Program-made: the position numbers and the translations under genes
DNA from: Argyresthia goedartella
Taxonomy: Eukaryota; Arthropoda; Insecta; Lepidoptera; Argyresthiidae
Direction of reading: 5' to 3'
Length of the DNA stretch: 64,000 nucleotides
Assembly: GCA_949825045.1 (NCBI GenBank)
Contig: OX463810.1
Location: 31,940,201-32,004,200, forward strand
Part shown: positions 22,001 to 31,568 of the stretch, piece by piece
Position numbering within the stretch: position 1 is the stretch's first letter
Layout: each line of letters starts with the position of its first letter
The notes under the pieces: generated by a model
Told to the model about the DNA's origin: nothing
Databases searched by the model: none
Seen by the model: only the letters and a program-made list of their open reading frames with translations

Positions 22001-22689
22001 TTCACTCTATCAGAATTCATCACTGGTCTTTCGTACGCACACACGTCATATTCATTCAGACTACTCGTATTTATAGTAAAATAACTCAAACTCACACTTG
22101 TATCTCTTGTGTTCAAGATTTTTATTGGTAGCCTACCGTCACTTGGCCTTGATACCATACTAGCCAAAAACACACCCTCGCTCAACTCTTGTGCCAACAA
22201 TACGCAATCATCATTCCTATCCGTTCGCACATAATGTATAGATTCGCTCCTAGGCGGCACTATTAAATAAGTATTCTGATGCCCCACTGTGGGCATATCA
22301 AACGTCAAAGTAATTTCTCTATTCGCGTCGCTTCGTAATCGCATTGTATTTATTTCAAAGTCCAAAACGCCATGGTATCGTTTTATAAAATCTGATCCCA
22401 GAATGCCGTCGGTTTTACACGGAAGATCCTGAAATACATAAAACTTATGACGAAATATTTCTCCTTTTGAAGTCAAATTTAGATATACATATCCGTCCGA
22501 CTGTACATTTCCACCTATTCCTCTGACGCATAATTTATCCATATGTAAAGGAATGTTACCATGTTTAACTTTGTCGTACTTGATTGCCGAAAGTGAGGCG
22601 CCGGTATCAATTAACCAATCATGTTGATGTTCGCCTACACTAATTCGTACTTTGTTTATGCTATTGCACGAACAAATATAGCTAGGCAC
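19024..22689 (-). CDS. Gypsy-2 pol polyprotein (about 1,221 aa)
   Basis: Encodes protease (DWLIDTGASLSAI near residue 25-37), reverse transcriptase (VIDYRKLNEQ, GLKTSPSAF, YLDDLVVFG near 445), RNase H (LQTDASGIAVGSVLSN near 590) and integrase (HAGIRRM...CSKCQKQK zinc region near 890, then LDIVGP, ATDRGTEF and GALENSH as the D-D-E core). The frame opens at GTG, 22689, overlaps the end of gag by 8 nt and is +1 relative to it, so it is probably made by frameshifting rather than its own start. Intact to its stop. No env follows; the 3' LTR begins about 65 bp later. Confidence 0.95.
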   Translation of the reverse strand: MPSYICSCNSINKVRISVGEHQHDWLIDTGASLSAIKYDKVKHGNIPLHMDKLCVRGIGGNVQSDGYVYLNLTSKGEIFRHKFYVFQDLPCKTDGILGSDFIKRYHGVLDFEINTMRLRSDANREITLTFDMPTVGHQNTYLIVPPRSESIHYVRTDRNDDCVLLAQELSEGVFLASMVSRPSDGRLPIKILNTRDTSVSLSYFTINTSSLNEYDVCAYERPVMNSDRVKTLFKCLKLDGLNKEEQISIENICAKYPDVFHLEGDKLTCTGIYRQTIQLKSNCSPVYTKQYRLPHAQKSEIDNQIQKMLNDDIIEETRSEWSSPLLLVPKKSDANGEKKWRIVIDYRKLNEQIQDDKFPLPNITDILDSLSGAMYFSHLDLYQGYYQVELEPQSRKCTAFTSSKSQYQMKRLPMGLKTSPSAFSRMITVAMSGLNYEKCLVYLDDLVVFGRNLDQHNHNLLDIFSRLRKINLKLNPTKCEFLKKEILYLGHVVSERGILPDPGKIEVMKNYPRPQTCDEVKRFVAFANYYRKFIPNFAQVSYPLNQLSKKDAEYRWTSECEEAFHDLKKALMNHPVLQYPNFNSENEFLLQTDASGIAVGSVLSNSDGRPIAYASRSLNKAEKNYPTIEKELLAIVWSVKYFRPYLFGRKFKIQTDHKPLVYLFNMRDPSSRLLKFRLCLEEYNFTVEYVKGCNNVAADALSRVIVTSEQLKEMNEKVMNVMTRGQKRRMQEEKDKERDNLSVDDIDTDSRTDHPRVVDILKKPNNYTELRIGTEKDIQKMKKERLLTEDNKYFIYIESTSTIFTKPSSLSLSTRAVMVKEFGSFCERLNIKEICIVKCKENERFIEGLTQEIKSIPKWSAPRVCIIRGVQRIDNLDDRRVIINDFHLLPTSGHAGIRRMANNIKRYYYWNTIEKDVRDFVAKCSKCQKQKYSVNTKQPMVVTTTAKCAFDKVFLDIVGPINKDANKFAYILTLQCDLSKYVEAFPLETKDTVSVARAFVEKFMLKYGIPREIATDRGTEFVSSTMKEVCKLLNITQMTSTAYHHETIGALENSHKVMGAYLRIMSNNQPDQWSDWLPYWCFAYNNTVHSETKYTPHELVFGKICNLPSNLSNNIVDPLYNHDSYPLEFKYRLQVSQKDARENLIRSKVIRKENYDKNVYPVYYKKDSMLLLRNPSGDKTQNIYLGPYLVVEDLDVNVKIVKDGKIEIVHKNRTKPYIQAL

Positions 22690-22700
22690 GAAAAAAATGA
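22682..22700 (-). promoter_or_regulatory. Candidate +1 frameshift site at the Gypsy-2 gag-pol junction
   Basis: On the minus strand gag ends CAT TTT TTT CGT GCC TAG, while pol reads GTG CCT AGC, which is +1. The run of seven T followed by CGT resembles the UUU_CGU type of +1 slip known from influenza PA-X. It would let ribosomes enter pol just before the gag stop. Sequence is seen; function is inferred. Confidence 0.5.
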
Positions 22701-23947
22701 TTCATTTCGTCGCTTGTCGAACTATCCCGATTTGTAGCGTCCGTTTCATGTTGCGTGGCGTTGATGCCTCCATTTATGTCCCTGTATGCTGATTGTCCCC
22801 TATTATGGTAAGAATTGTACCTGCCTCGATATCCACCGCGGAATGTTTGTCCTCTTTGGCCACCTCGATGATTCTGCCAATGATAATTTTGTCCGAGTTG
22901 ATTCTGCGTATGCGAATTTTGTCCTCGACTGTACGTGTAGTTACCTCTGTAGGGCCTGTGTGAACCACGGTTTTGTCCTCTTACCTGGCTACCTCCGCTC
23001 TGTCCTCGTTGCGCGAAGTAGCTCGAGGCTGACCCTGACGTCGATGGGGGAGAAGCCAACTCTTCGTCCTTCGCCGCCCGAACTGCATCCTTCAGCGAGC
23101 TGTAATTACGGGCTGCGATAATGGTGCTAAGCCGGGGGTCGCGCAAACCATCTGCGAATCGTTGAATTGCCATACTCTCATTTAACGGTCTCAAAATATT
23201 ATACACCTCCGGTTTACCGTCTGACTGGGAAATAGTAAGGTCGACAAACAATTTCTCTATGTTGGTGCCAAACTGGTCAATTGATTTGGAATTTTGTTTC
23301 AAATGTTGCAATTGATTTTGGAGTGATGGAGCCGACTTTTTAGTCAATAAATAGCATCTCATGTCCTGTGTAAGAGCTTTTACACTTCCATACTCCTGAC
23401 TTAGCTTTATTTTGGCACTGTCCGACAAGCGTGACTTCAAAACAAAATTAATCAGAAACTTTTTGTCGTCCTCTTTTAACATCGTCTCATATAATTCAAT
23501 GTTTGAAATCAAACTTTTGGTAACTTCTTCATCTCCTGTCATGGCTGGCAATAAACTACAAGCGGTCTTTAAATTAAAACCCTCCATGGTTTCTGATTTT
23601 TCACTCGTTAAACTACTAAAACTATCGCTATTGCTTGTTTCACTACAATCTTCACTTTCTATTTTCTCCTTAGCTTCTACTGGGCATAAAGACAATATTT
23701 CGTTGTATGTTTTTGTCCACTTTTTACATAAACTTTCAAATTTTATTAGACTTTCTGGGCTTATATGGCCACTTTTTATTAATTCAGAAAAAGTTTATAT
23801 TCTACTATTATATTGATCTAATAATTCATTTGTTTTTCTTAACTCTTTCTCTATAAGAACCCCTTTCCTTCTCTTAGGACCTACTTTGACAAGATATTTC
23901 CTTATTTTTAATAACTCATCATATAAAATTTTAATTTCACTTGTCAT
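22682..23947 (-). pseudogene. Gypsy-2 gag, with one in-frame stop
   Basis: The gag frame starts at an ATG at 23947 (MTSEIKILYDELLKIRKYL) and runs to 22682, broken by one TAA at 23795-23797; 22682-23695 is open for 337 codons. The C-terminal third is rich in Gly, Arg, Gln and Tyr (RGQNRGSHRPYRGN type) and has no CCHC zinc knuckle, as in some insect Gypsy lineages where an RGG-like tail binds RNA. It would form the capsid of virus-like particles. The stop is either a recent mutation or a read-through stop; I favour mutation. Confidence 0.85.
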
Positions 23948-24191
23948 TACAAAAGTAAAATAATTGTCAACAAATTATCTACCTGACTGTACATAGATAA
24001 TAGTATCACATCACTTACCATATTTGACGGGACAGCAGAATACGGACGAATGCCATATTAAAATTTGTTTACATTACTATTAATAACTCACTTAACGTCC
24101 CTATGCACTTTTGATTCTTCGTTGTATTTGAGTACGATTCATGAGTTCGGTTTTAATGAATGTTCACATCACGGTTTTATGCACTTTTTAA

Positions 24192-24446
24192 TTAAACACG
24201 CTGATTTTGGAGTACGATTGCTGCCGCATGGCCCTGAACACTTTTCCTGAAGCACTGTGTCACTTTTTTAATGATGAACCACGTCGCGGCTCCAGTGATG
24301 AGAATGATGAGGGCCATCAAACTATAACTTATCGACGGGATGTGCATATTGATGGTCTCAGCAATGGTAGCTGAGTTTGAGTAACCAACTTGGGTAATTA
24401 TTTGTTGCTGGTCACTTGGCCCCTCTTTTGATTGTGGTTTGCCCAT
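24192..24446 (-). CDS. Leader ORF of Gypsy-2: small predicted membrane protein (84 aa)
   Basis: Between the primer-binding site and gag, an open frame encodes 84 residues from MGKPQSKEG (or 105 from an upstream ATG at 24509). Residues 1-9 fit an N-myristoylation pattern (G at 2, S at 6). One hydrophobic segment near residues 41-59 (SLMALIILITGAATWFII) is followed by a basic tail with KK, R and K. This looks like a single-pass or lipid-anchored membrane protein. I do not recognise a family. It may target capsids to membranes; that is inference. Confidence 0.6.
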   Translation of the reverse strand: MGKPQSKEGPSDQQQIITQVGYSNSATIAETINMHIPSISYSLMALIILITGAATWFIIKKVTQCFRKSVQGHAAAIVLQNQRV

Positions 24447-24518
24447 GTTGGGGATTATATGGTATACTGCACTGTCATGACCAACACCTCCAACCATGGG
24501 CCCAGGCAAAGGTCGCCA

Positions 24519-24677
24519 TGAATTGAAAGAGGTTTGTAGGAGTAAATAGATGTTTATTGTACTAAAGTTTGGATAGAAGAGAGACTAATTATCCGCAGTA
24601 TAATCTTATATAGTCTTACAAATAAGGAGTCACACACACAGTCATACATGTCTATGTCGCTATGTCCGCACACTTCA
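24519..24677 (-). repeat. 5' LTR of Gypsy-2
   Basis: 159 bp, the promoter-side LTR on the minus strand, immediately followed by the primer-binding-like sequence. Confidence 0.92.
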
Positions 24678-25246
24678 CTTTACAATGCAAAAAAAGCTAA
24701 TCCGAATCATATTTAACTTAAAGCAAACAGATAGTTGTCGACCTTTTTTTTTAAAACATAAACTCTTTACCATCCCTTCAATTTATATTTTGGAACTATG
24801 TAAGTTCGTCCGGAAATATAATATTTTTTTCAATCGCCGTGAGCAAATGAATCAAAAACATTTGAGACATAAGAACAGACTTCATTTACCATATTCAAGG
24901 TTAAAACTACACTCTTCCAGTCCATATATTATGGCAATAAAAGTTTATAATAAACTACCGAAATCATTGACAAAAGATAGCATTTTCTTTAAAAAACTAA
25001 AACTAATGTTAATAAATAAAAGCTACTATACTTAAGTGATAGCCTACAAAAATAAATTAGCTGCCTTCTCCCTCCCTGTGTTGCTGTGCCCGTAAGGGTC
25101 CATAATGTGAGACAATTTATTATAATTATTAAGACCAAACGTACCATTATGGAATGCAAATAAACTATTGAGTATTGAGGTATATGTTTAATAGTTCCGT
25201 CGCCGAAGAATGGTTTGTTCTGACCAGCACAATACTTTATAAGCTT

Positions 25247-25776
25247 TGATTAATTCCACGCCTTAACCGAAAGGGCGTGGAATCTTGGTAGGGTTGTTTT
25301 TCACCAGGAATGTCACAAAGCAGTACTGACCTTTGACGCCGTGGACCGGAATTCGAAAGCTCAATTCGAGGCAGGAGTACGGGATGAGGAACACGAGGGT
25401 GGGGTGTGATGGGAGTCGAATCTTACTGCTGTCGTAGTCCGCCGCCGGTGCCGTCGTGATGCCACGTATCCGACCACATGGGTCGCTATCCGAACGCGAC
25501 GAATTGGGGACCGAACCACTTCAACCTCTCACAGCACGAAGCACTCACTCCGATGGCGTGAAATCTACTTATTTCCCGACGATTGTTACGATATTATTAT
25601 AATTAACATTCCGCCAAGGCCCGAATACCTGACGCCGACATTTTTTCCCTGTGCAAAAGTAACCTCTAACTCGTCATCTCGTTTCTATACAAGTGACAGC
25701 TAGTGATGTCCCGATCACTCGCGGTCGATCCGCGCAACGAAAAAACCGGTGCGTTCCGAAACATAAATATTAAACA
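25247..25776 (-). repeat. 3' LTR of BEL-1
   Basis: 530 bp, near-identical to 34042-34555. Near its plus-strand start is a 9-bp hairpin, TTCCACGCC paired with GGCGTGGAA, around an 11-nt loop. Confidence 0.92.
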
Positions 25777-25807
25777 GTCACCCGCCCGGACAGGCCCGAA
25801 CCTGTCC

Positions 25808-26194
25808 CTAATCAATAGGAAGGCGAGAAAGTGTTGCGACCACTCTCTTGAGGACCGAGTCCCCCACCTTGACTTCTGCTGATCGAGGCGTGCCATCCCG
25901 ACCCGTGTACAAATTGACGATCCGTCCTCGTCTCCATCTCAATGATGGCAGGTTCGCATCCTTAATCAGCACCAAATCACCGACTTGAGGGGGGCTCGTC
26001 CGGTCAGTCCACTTAAGGCGCTGCTGCAAGATGTGCAAGTACTCAAGGGACCACCGTTTCCAAAAATCTTGAGCCATCTGCTGCAACATTTGCCACCTAG
26101 TTAACCGACTTAACTTAACATCACCGAATGGGTATTCTGGCAGTGCGTTAAGGGGCTGACCTATCAGGAAGTGACCCGGCGTCAACGCTTCCAA
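25808..26194 (-). pseudogene. BEL-1 pol C-terminal DUF5641 segment
   Basis: LEALTPGHFLIGQPL, RWQMLQQMAQDFWKRW and the basic barrel-like QVGDLVLIKD...LRWRRGRIV are the standard C-terminus of BEL/Pao integrase (DUF5641). It is +/-1 out of frame with the integrase core because of a lost base near 26220. The stop lies about 30 bp before the 3' LTR. Confidence 0.92.
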
Positions 26195-28420
26195 ATCATT
26201 TGGATCCGAACTGAGCGGGCACAGTTCGGACGCGAGTTCAGTGTCATTTCAATTTTACAGAACAGCGTCGTAAGCTCTTCAAAGCGTAGAGAGGTCTCAC
26301 CGATGATCCTCGTCAGGTGCGACTTAGCCGATTTAACCGCAGCCTCAAAAATTCCTCCCCAATGAGGACATCCCGGCGGACTGAAAACCCATTCAATCCC
26401 TCGTCGGAAGCAAGCCGTACCGATGGCGTCCTGGTTACCGTTCAGGAATTGAGTGACCTCCTGCAGATATCGCCTGGCTCCGACAAAATTTGTGCCGTTG
26501 TCCGAACGGATTAATGTCGGGAGGCCCCTTCGTGAGACGAACCGATCTAGACATGCGATAAATACCTCTGTAGTGAGGTCACTGACCACCTCCAAGTGGA
26601 CTGCCTTCGTGGCCAAGCACACGAAGACACACAGGTATGCCTTCACTAATCTGGCGTTCCGTAGCTGTGAAGACTTGACCATGAATGGTCCCGCGAAATC
26701 CGTTCCGACACCCGCAAAGGGCCGGATTTCGTTAACCCTATCCGAGGGCAAATCGCCCATCTGGGGCTGCATCGTAGCCGCCTTGGCCCGATAACAAGGC
26801 AGGCACCGAAATACGACGCTACGCACTAAGCGTCTTCCCGATAGAATCCAGAACTCGCGCTGGAGAAACGCCATCAAGGCGTGGCATCCGACATGCCCAT
26901 TCCGAATGTGTCGATCCTGTATCAACAGTTCGACCAACTTCCCTTTCCTAGGGAGTAACAACGGGTGGCGAGCCGCATAAGGCAGGTTGGCATTCCGCAG
27001 CCGACCTCCTACCCTCAGCAATCCTTGAGGGTCAATAAACGGGTTGAGCCGAGCCACAGCTCCCTTCAGTTGGACGCGTTCGCGTCTCAGAATGTCCAGT
27101 TCGGACTTAAAGTGCACCTTCTGCACGTTCCGTACCAATGCGAACAACGCATGGTTCCGTTCCCGTGGTGTCAGGACCTGTGTCCGCACCCGTTGCGCCT
27201 CAGAATTGCGACAATTCCGCGCAAATCGGAAGGTCCAGGCGGTCACATTGACCAGCTTGTCGAGCGAGCTGTACCTTTCCAGCAGGCTGAACTCCCCTTC
27301 CGGCTCTGGTTGCGTCGTACAGACACCGACTGTCAAGGCGCCGTTCGCCGAGGTAACGCGTGGACTCATTGGCCAATCCGATTCGGCTTGAGTCAACCAT
27401 TTTGGACCCCACCACAAGGGATGTCCAACTAACTCCGGAGCGTGACACCCACGAGACGCACAGTCTGCTGGGTTCATTTCCCCTGGAACATGTCTCCAGA
27501 TTAAGGGAACCTCCGAATTCAAAATCTGCGAAACCCGATTCGCCACAAAAATCTCCAGCTTGTGAACTGAAGCCTTCAGCCAGCATAACACGATCTGGCT
27601 GTCCGTCCAAGCGTAGACCGTACCTTCTAACGCTATTGACTCACGAAGAACCGTCATCGTGTGGTTGAGCAGACGAGTCAGGAGAGCCGCTCCTGAAAGC
27701 TCTAATTTGGGAATGGTCAGGCGAGTGCTTGTGCGGTTGGTCATGGCCAACCTTGCTCTTGGCCATGACCAACCGCACATCAACCTCCCCCGAGGAGTCG
27801 ACCGTACGCAGATACACCGCAGCTCCGTAGCCCTTCTCCGAGGCATCGCAAAACCCATGCAGGGTGGCGGTGTATCGTTTGGTGGGGACCAACCTCCGTG
27901 GCAGTGAAATCCGATTGATGCCAGGAAGGGTCGAAAAGAACGAGTCCCACTCTGAGCTCAATGACCCGCCGATCGGGTCGTCCCATTTCAGCTCAGCAGA
28001 CCACAATTGCTGCATAAAACACTTGAGCTGAAATGTTACCGGGGTGATCCACCCGTTTGGATCAAATGTCCTAGCCACCGTTGAAAGGACGTTCCGTTCC
28101 GTCCAGACCTTCGGGGAGTCCAACTCGACCCGATACGAAAACATGTCTGACACCGGCTGGTACTGGACGCCTAATACCGACAACATATTCGGATTTTCCA
28201 GATTTTCGAAAATGTGGGGATCCTGCTGGTAGTCATCCGGAAGACCAGACAGTAACTCTGGAGAGTTCAACATCCATTTCCGGAGCTCGTAACCTCCACC
28301 CCGTAAGAGCTCAACTAGCTCGTCCCGTCGAGCGAGCGCCTCCTCTACGGAATCTGCACCGGTACAGATATCGTCCACGTAGAGATCCTGTTCCAGGATC
28401 GCTGCTCCTCTAGGGAAATT
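26182..28420 (-). pseudogene. BEL-1 RT C-terminal half, RNase H and integrase
   Basis: Starts with YVDDICTGADS (RT catalytic box, about 28375), then LHGFCDASEKGYGAAVYLR (RNase H, about 27840). A frameshift at about 27760 shifts reading to TIPKLELSGAALL, TDSQIVLCWL, then integrase (HIRNGHVGCHALM...CLPCYR zinc region, GVGTDFAGPF, SDNGTNFVG, HWGGIFEAAV as D-D-E). It ends in MTLNSRP, where a second frameshift near 26220 leads into the DUF5641 tail. The order is that of BEL/Pao pol. It cannot be made as one protein now. Confidence 0.93.
27731..27778. repeat. Perfect 20-bp hairpin at a pol frameshift
   Basis: 27731-27750 and 27759-27778 are exact reverse complements with an 8-nt spacer. The hairpin falls exactly where the RNase H frame breaks (LVMAKSKV to TIPKLEL), so one arm looks like an inverted copy of the neighbouring coding sequence. 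Confidence 0.85.
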
Positions 28421-28927
28421 TAACCTGAATTAAATTAAATAACGCCGTTGGTAGACAGCACCCCACTATTATAAAACTGCTTACAGTTTTATATCAAGAT
28501 GCCAATTTATTCAGCGTTAAAGCGAAACAATCACCAAAACGCCGCACGCAGAATTCAATCCAGAACGATGAATTTATTATGGCAAACCAAATGAAACTAG
28601 TTAACGGAGAAATAACTGTAGGCCACTGTCTAGAAATATTGCGCTAATTTATACATATATCATTTAACTATCATCAGGTAGGTATCATGTTGATTCTGTG
28701 ATAAGGTAAAGTACGTTCGCTCACTTCTCGACGCAGCTTTTGAAGTCGCCGCCCGCCTGGTTCATGCGAATTCAAAGGTGAAGTATAGTTCCTTTGGTGG
28801 AGATAGTCCAGTCAATTAGACGACATGTTATGTCTCGTGTTCTTTAATGATTGAATGAAAATCAAGTACAAAATATCAAAGGAATAGTTCCTGACTAATC
28901 GTATTGTATATTGACCTAGAATCTAGG

Positions 28928-28982
28928 TTGAGATACCTATACTAACCATCTAGGTCCTAGATGGTTAGTATAGGTATCTCAA
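28928..28982. repeat. Perfect 27-bp palindrome
   Basis: 28928-28954 and 28956-28982 are exact reverse complements around a single base. It lies within a larger inverted pair (28706-28724 with 29033-29052, 18 of 19 matched, including AAGTACGTTCG), suggesting a nested foldback. Confidence 0.9.
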
Positions 28983-29109
28983 AGGAACGCCGCGCGAGCT
29001 CAAAGAAAGCCGACGCAGAGGCGACGTCAAGATGTGAACGAACGTACTTTACAGGTAAACCAGATAACTGGCAGACGCCCGCGGGGCAAGAGGTAGGTGG
29101 GGTAATGAA

Positions 29110-29207
29110 AACCGCTAGCGTAGAGCTCACTAAGCTGAAATGACGCGCCCCTTTGTTAGAGTAAATGAGGCGGCGGGGCACGTCATTCCAGCTTAGATGA
29201 GCTCTAG
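29110..29207. repeat. Imperfect hairpin (about 40-bp arms)
   Basis: 29110-29150 pairs with 29168-29207 (GCTAGCGTAGAGCTCA against TGAGCTCTAGCGTAC; AAGCTGAAATGACG against CGTCATTCCAGCTT). A non-coding foldback inside the insertion. Confidence 0.75.
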
Positions 29208-29582
29208 CGTACCGCGAGTTAACTGGTTTAAAATTGTGATATTGTATTTTTGTACATAGCTGAAATCGAATTTTTATATAACTTTTTATTTATTGCTATA
29301 GGTAAATAAGTACCAAATATTAAGATCTTTATTATTTGTAATATTTGTATCTGTGTATTGAAATAGTTGATTCTGTGATCTTATTTTGTGATATTGTGTA
29401 TTCTGTAATAATTCGATATTTTTATTCTTTTTATGCCAATGAAACTGCTGAAGTGACTCTCAAATAACTAACTACTTTCGAGAAATGTTTTGCTATTTTT
29501 GTAATACATATTTTAATTTAATTTGTTATATGTATGCAAGAATACAAGATGACATTTAATTAGCTGTCAAAATTTTGGGAAA

Positions 29583-29764
29583 TCATTGCACCCTTTACTA
29601 TGAACAACTTCCCCCTAGAACTACATGGTCGCAAATAAAATTAAATTTACTGATCCTCAGTTCATTGACATGATCAGCTTTACAAGTTGCTATGATTTTT
29701 TTTTCCGTTTGCGACCATAGGTTTCTAGGGGAAAGTTGTTCATTATAATGGGTACTATTATGCC
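29583..29764. mobile_element. MITE-like unit with about 55-bp terminal inverted repeats
   Basis: 29598-29634 and 29708-29745 pair closely (GAACAACTT, CCCCTAGAA, GGTCGCAAA and complements); weaker pairing extends outward to about 29583 and 29764. Non-coding. Confidence 0.7.
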
Positions 29765-30125
29765 CCAAAATACTTAAAAGTCATCCTGTATACCATGTTG
29801 ATTATTTGATTAAAGTTAATAATTGTGATATTTTCATAGATATTAGGAATTAAGGTTGTGTTTTTACAATTATTATTTTTAAGATAGGCACGAGCCGCAC
29901 GAGCCTAAATCTGTAAGTTGTTAAAACATTGTTGATTCTGTGATATTGTTGATTCCTTAAATGATTCTGATAAAACCAATAAATACATAACTTTTATAAT
30001 TTGACTATAAATTGTGTTGTTTTATTTTCATTAAACAAAACAAAGGGTTGACGGACACAATGAGACCGATTTAATTACATCTTCCTTATTTTATAAAGTA
30101 TCCTTTTCACTAGAATATAGGTAAT

Positions 30126-30284
30126 GGGGACAACGGGACACTTTTTAATTATTTTATTAATGTCCCCTTGTCCCCTTTGATGTGAACAGAGCCAATGGGG
30201 ACAACGGGACTAAAATTTAATATTTTATTAGGGTTTCGTTGTCCCCGTTGATTTTTGTTGTCCCCATGGGGACAATGGGACTAC
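30126..30284. repeat. GGGGACAACGGGAC repeat cluster
   Basis: Versions of GGGGACAACGGGAC occur at about 30127, 30194 and 30269, interleaved with complementary GTCCCC tracts, at the right border of the insertion. They can form several alternative hairpins. Confidence 0.65.
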
Positions 30285-30289
30285 AGGTT

Positions 30290-31568
30290 CTCGATCCGCT
30301 AACTCCCGCAGAGTGCGAATCGCCAAATAAGGACTAGACCGTAGCCCGTACGTGTTGGTGTTCAGCTCGTACACCTTGATGGGCTGATCTGGGCTCTCTC
30401 GCCACTGTATCAGCTGATACCGTCTATCGTCAGGGTGAATGACCGTCTGTCTAAACATCATCCGGATGTCAGCTACAAACACAACATTGTGTCGACGGAA
30501 CCGTGTGATAACATCCGCGATGTCATGGTTCAACTTCGGCCCTGAATGCAAACACTGGTTCAGGTTCATGCCGTTAGATGTTGATGCCGATCCATCGAAC
30601 ACTACCCGTATTTTGCCCTCCGGGGTCCTCAAGACCGCGTGATGGGGCAGGAAGCAGTGGTCTTCACGCTTCCAGTCAATACCCGAAACCAACATGTGGC
30701 CGAGCGACTCGTATTCCCGCATGAAATCGACGTACTTCTGCTGTAAAATCCCGTCACGCTTCATGCGTCGTTCCATCGACAGAAGCCGCGTCTCGGCTGC
30801 ATGGTGTGAACTGCCCAGCGGTGGGCGATCACTCCGGAATGGAAGACGTGTGAGAAATCGACCTGAACGAAGGCGACCAGTATTGTTCCGATAAAACTGT
30901 TCACACTCTTCTCCAACCGGGTCCAACCGGCGGACCGTAGGTGGTTCCTCCACCACCCAAAACTTCTGTATCACCTCCGAGAGTACAGAACCGAATAAGG
31001 GACTACGAGTCGCTAGGCGTGGGGCAGCCGGCATGACCGGACCCATTACCGCATGGCCCAGTCTGGTGTTGACCGAAACCAGACCAGTCGCCTGCAACAC
31101 GTGGACACCTGGCACTAACAGGTATCCCAAGGCATCGACACCCAATAAAATGTCTACTGGGCCCGGAATATCGAACTCCGGGTCAGCCAGTGACAACCCA
31201 GCGACCAACTGTCGCACCGAGGGCGACAACCGTACGTGAGGATGTGAGCCCATCACATTAGGCATGACTAATGCCGTGACCGTCAGATTCACCGATGAAT
31301 CCACCCGTGACGAGAGAGTAATCCGACATACTCCCTTAACGGAACCGACTTCCGTGTTCCCAATTCCCAGAATGGAATATGGATACTCCCTTACCGAAAT
31401 GCCCAACCGTCTTACAAGGTTGCACGAGACTAAGCACCCCTGGGCCCCCGAGTCCAATAGTGCTCGTGCCACACAAGATTTGCCGTCCGAACTCCACGCT
31501 ATCACAGAGGCGGTGGGGAGCATGACCGTCTGTGGAGTGGCGGCACCCTGTAAGTGGGCGGCGTGTCC
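30290..31568 (-). pseudogene. BEL-1 protease and reverse transcriptase N-terminal half
   Basis: MLPTASVIAW then RALLDSGAQGCLV is the DUF1758-type aspartic protease of BEL elements (DSG active site). Later IRVVFDGSASTSNGMNLNQC, FVADIRMMFRQTVIHPDDR and YGLRSSPYLAIRTLRELAD are RT fingers and palm motifs. Coding homology stops at about 30290, where a 1.9-kb insertion begins. The RT catalytic YVDD is on the far side of that insertion at about 28375. Confidence 0.92.

Larger units (their letters stand above)
18799..24677 (-). mobile_element. Complete Gypsy LTR retrotransposon (Gypsy-2)
   Basis: LTRs at 18799-18957 and 24519-24677 (159 bp, TG...CA on both strands) appear identical. A 4-bp target duplication CTTT lies at 18795-18798 and 24678-24681. 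On the minus strand the primer-binding-like TGGCGACCTTTGCC directly follows the 5' LTR (complement of 24505-24518), and a purine tract GTGGGAGG precedes the 3' LTR. Three frames follow in order: a short leader ORF, gag without zinc knuckles, and pol. One stop in gag is the only lesion seen. Identical LTRs imply a recent insertion. Confidence 0.93.
18690..25170 (+). pseudogene. CR1-like LINE ORF2 tail and 3' UTR, split by Gypsy-2
   Basis: 18690-18798 reads (with frameshifts) toward ITLWGNSVEHLDSLQ, and after the Gypsy-2 insertion 24685-25035 continues MQKKLIRIIFNLKQTDSCRP, YILELCKFVRKYN, NRLHLPYSRLKL and AIKVYNKLPKSL. This is the C-terminal stretch of a CR1/Jockey-group reverse transcriptase. 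A 3' UTR follows and ends near AATAAACTATTGAGTATTGAG (25158-25178). The CTTT at 18795-18798 and 24678-24681 is the Gypsy target duplicate. Confidence 0.75.
28421..30290. mobile_element. Unclassified 1.9-kb hairpin-rich insertion in BEL-1 RT
   Basis: The RT frame is cleanly interrupted between LRELADRE (30290) and NFPRGAAILEQDLYVDD (about 28420). The borders carry AACCTG (28422-28427) and its complement CAGGTT (30284-30289). Inside are a perfect 27-bp palindrome, two weaker hairpins, a MITE-like unit, three copies of GTTGATTCTGTGAT (28689, 29366, 29931) and GGGGACAA-type repeats near the right end. There is no protein-coding frame of note. Superfamily unknown; it may itself be a composite. Confidence 0.75.
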
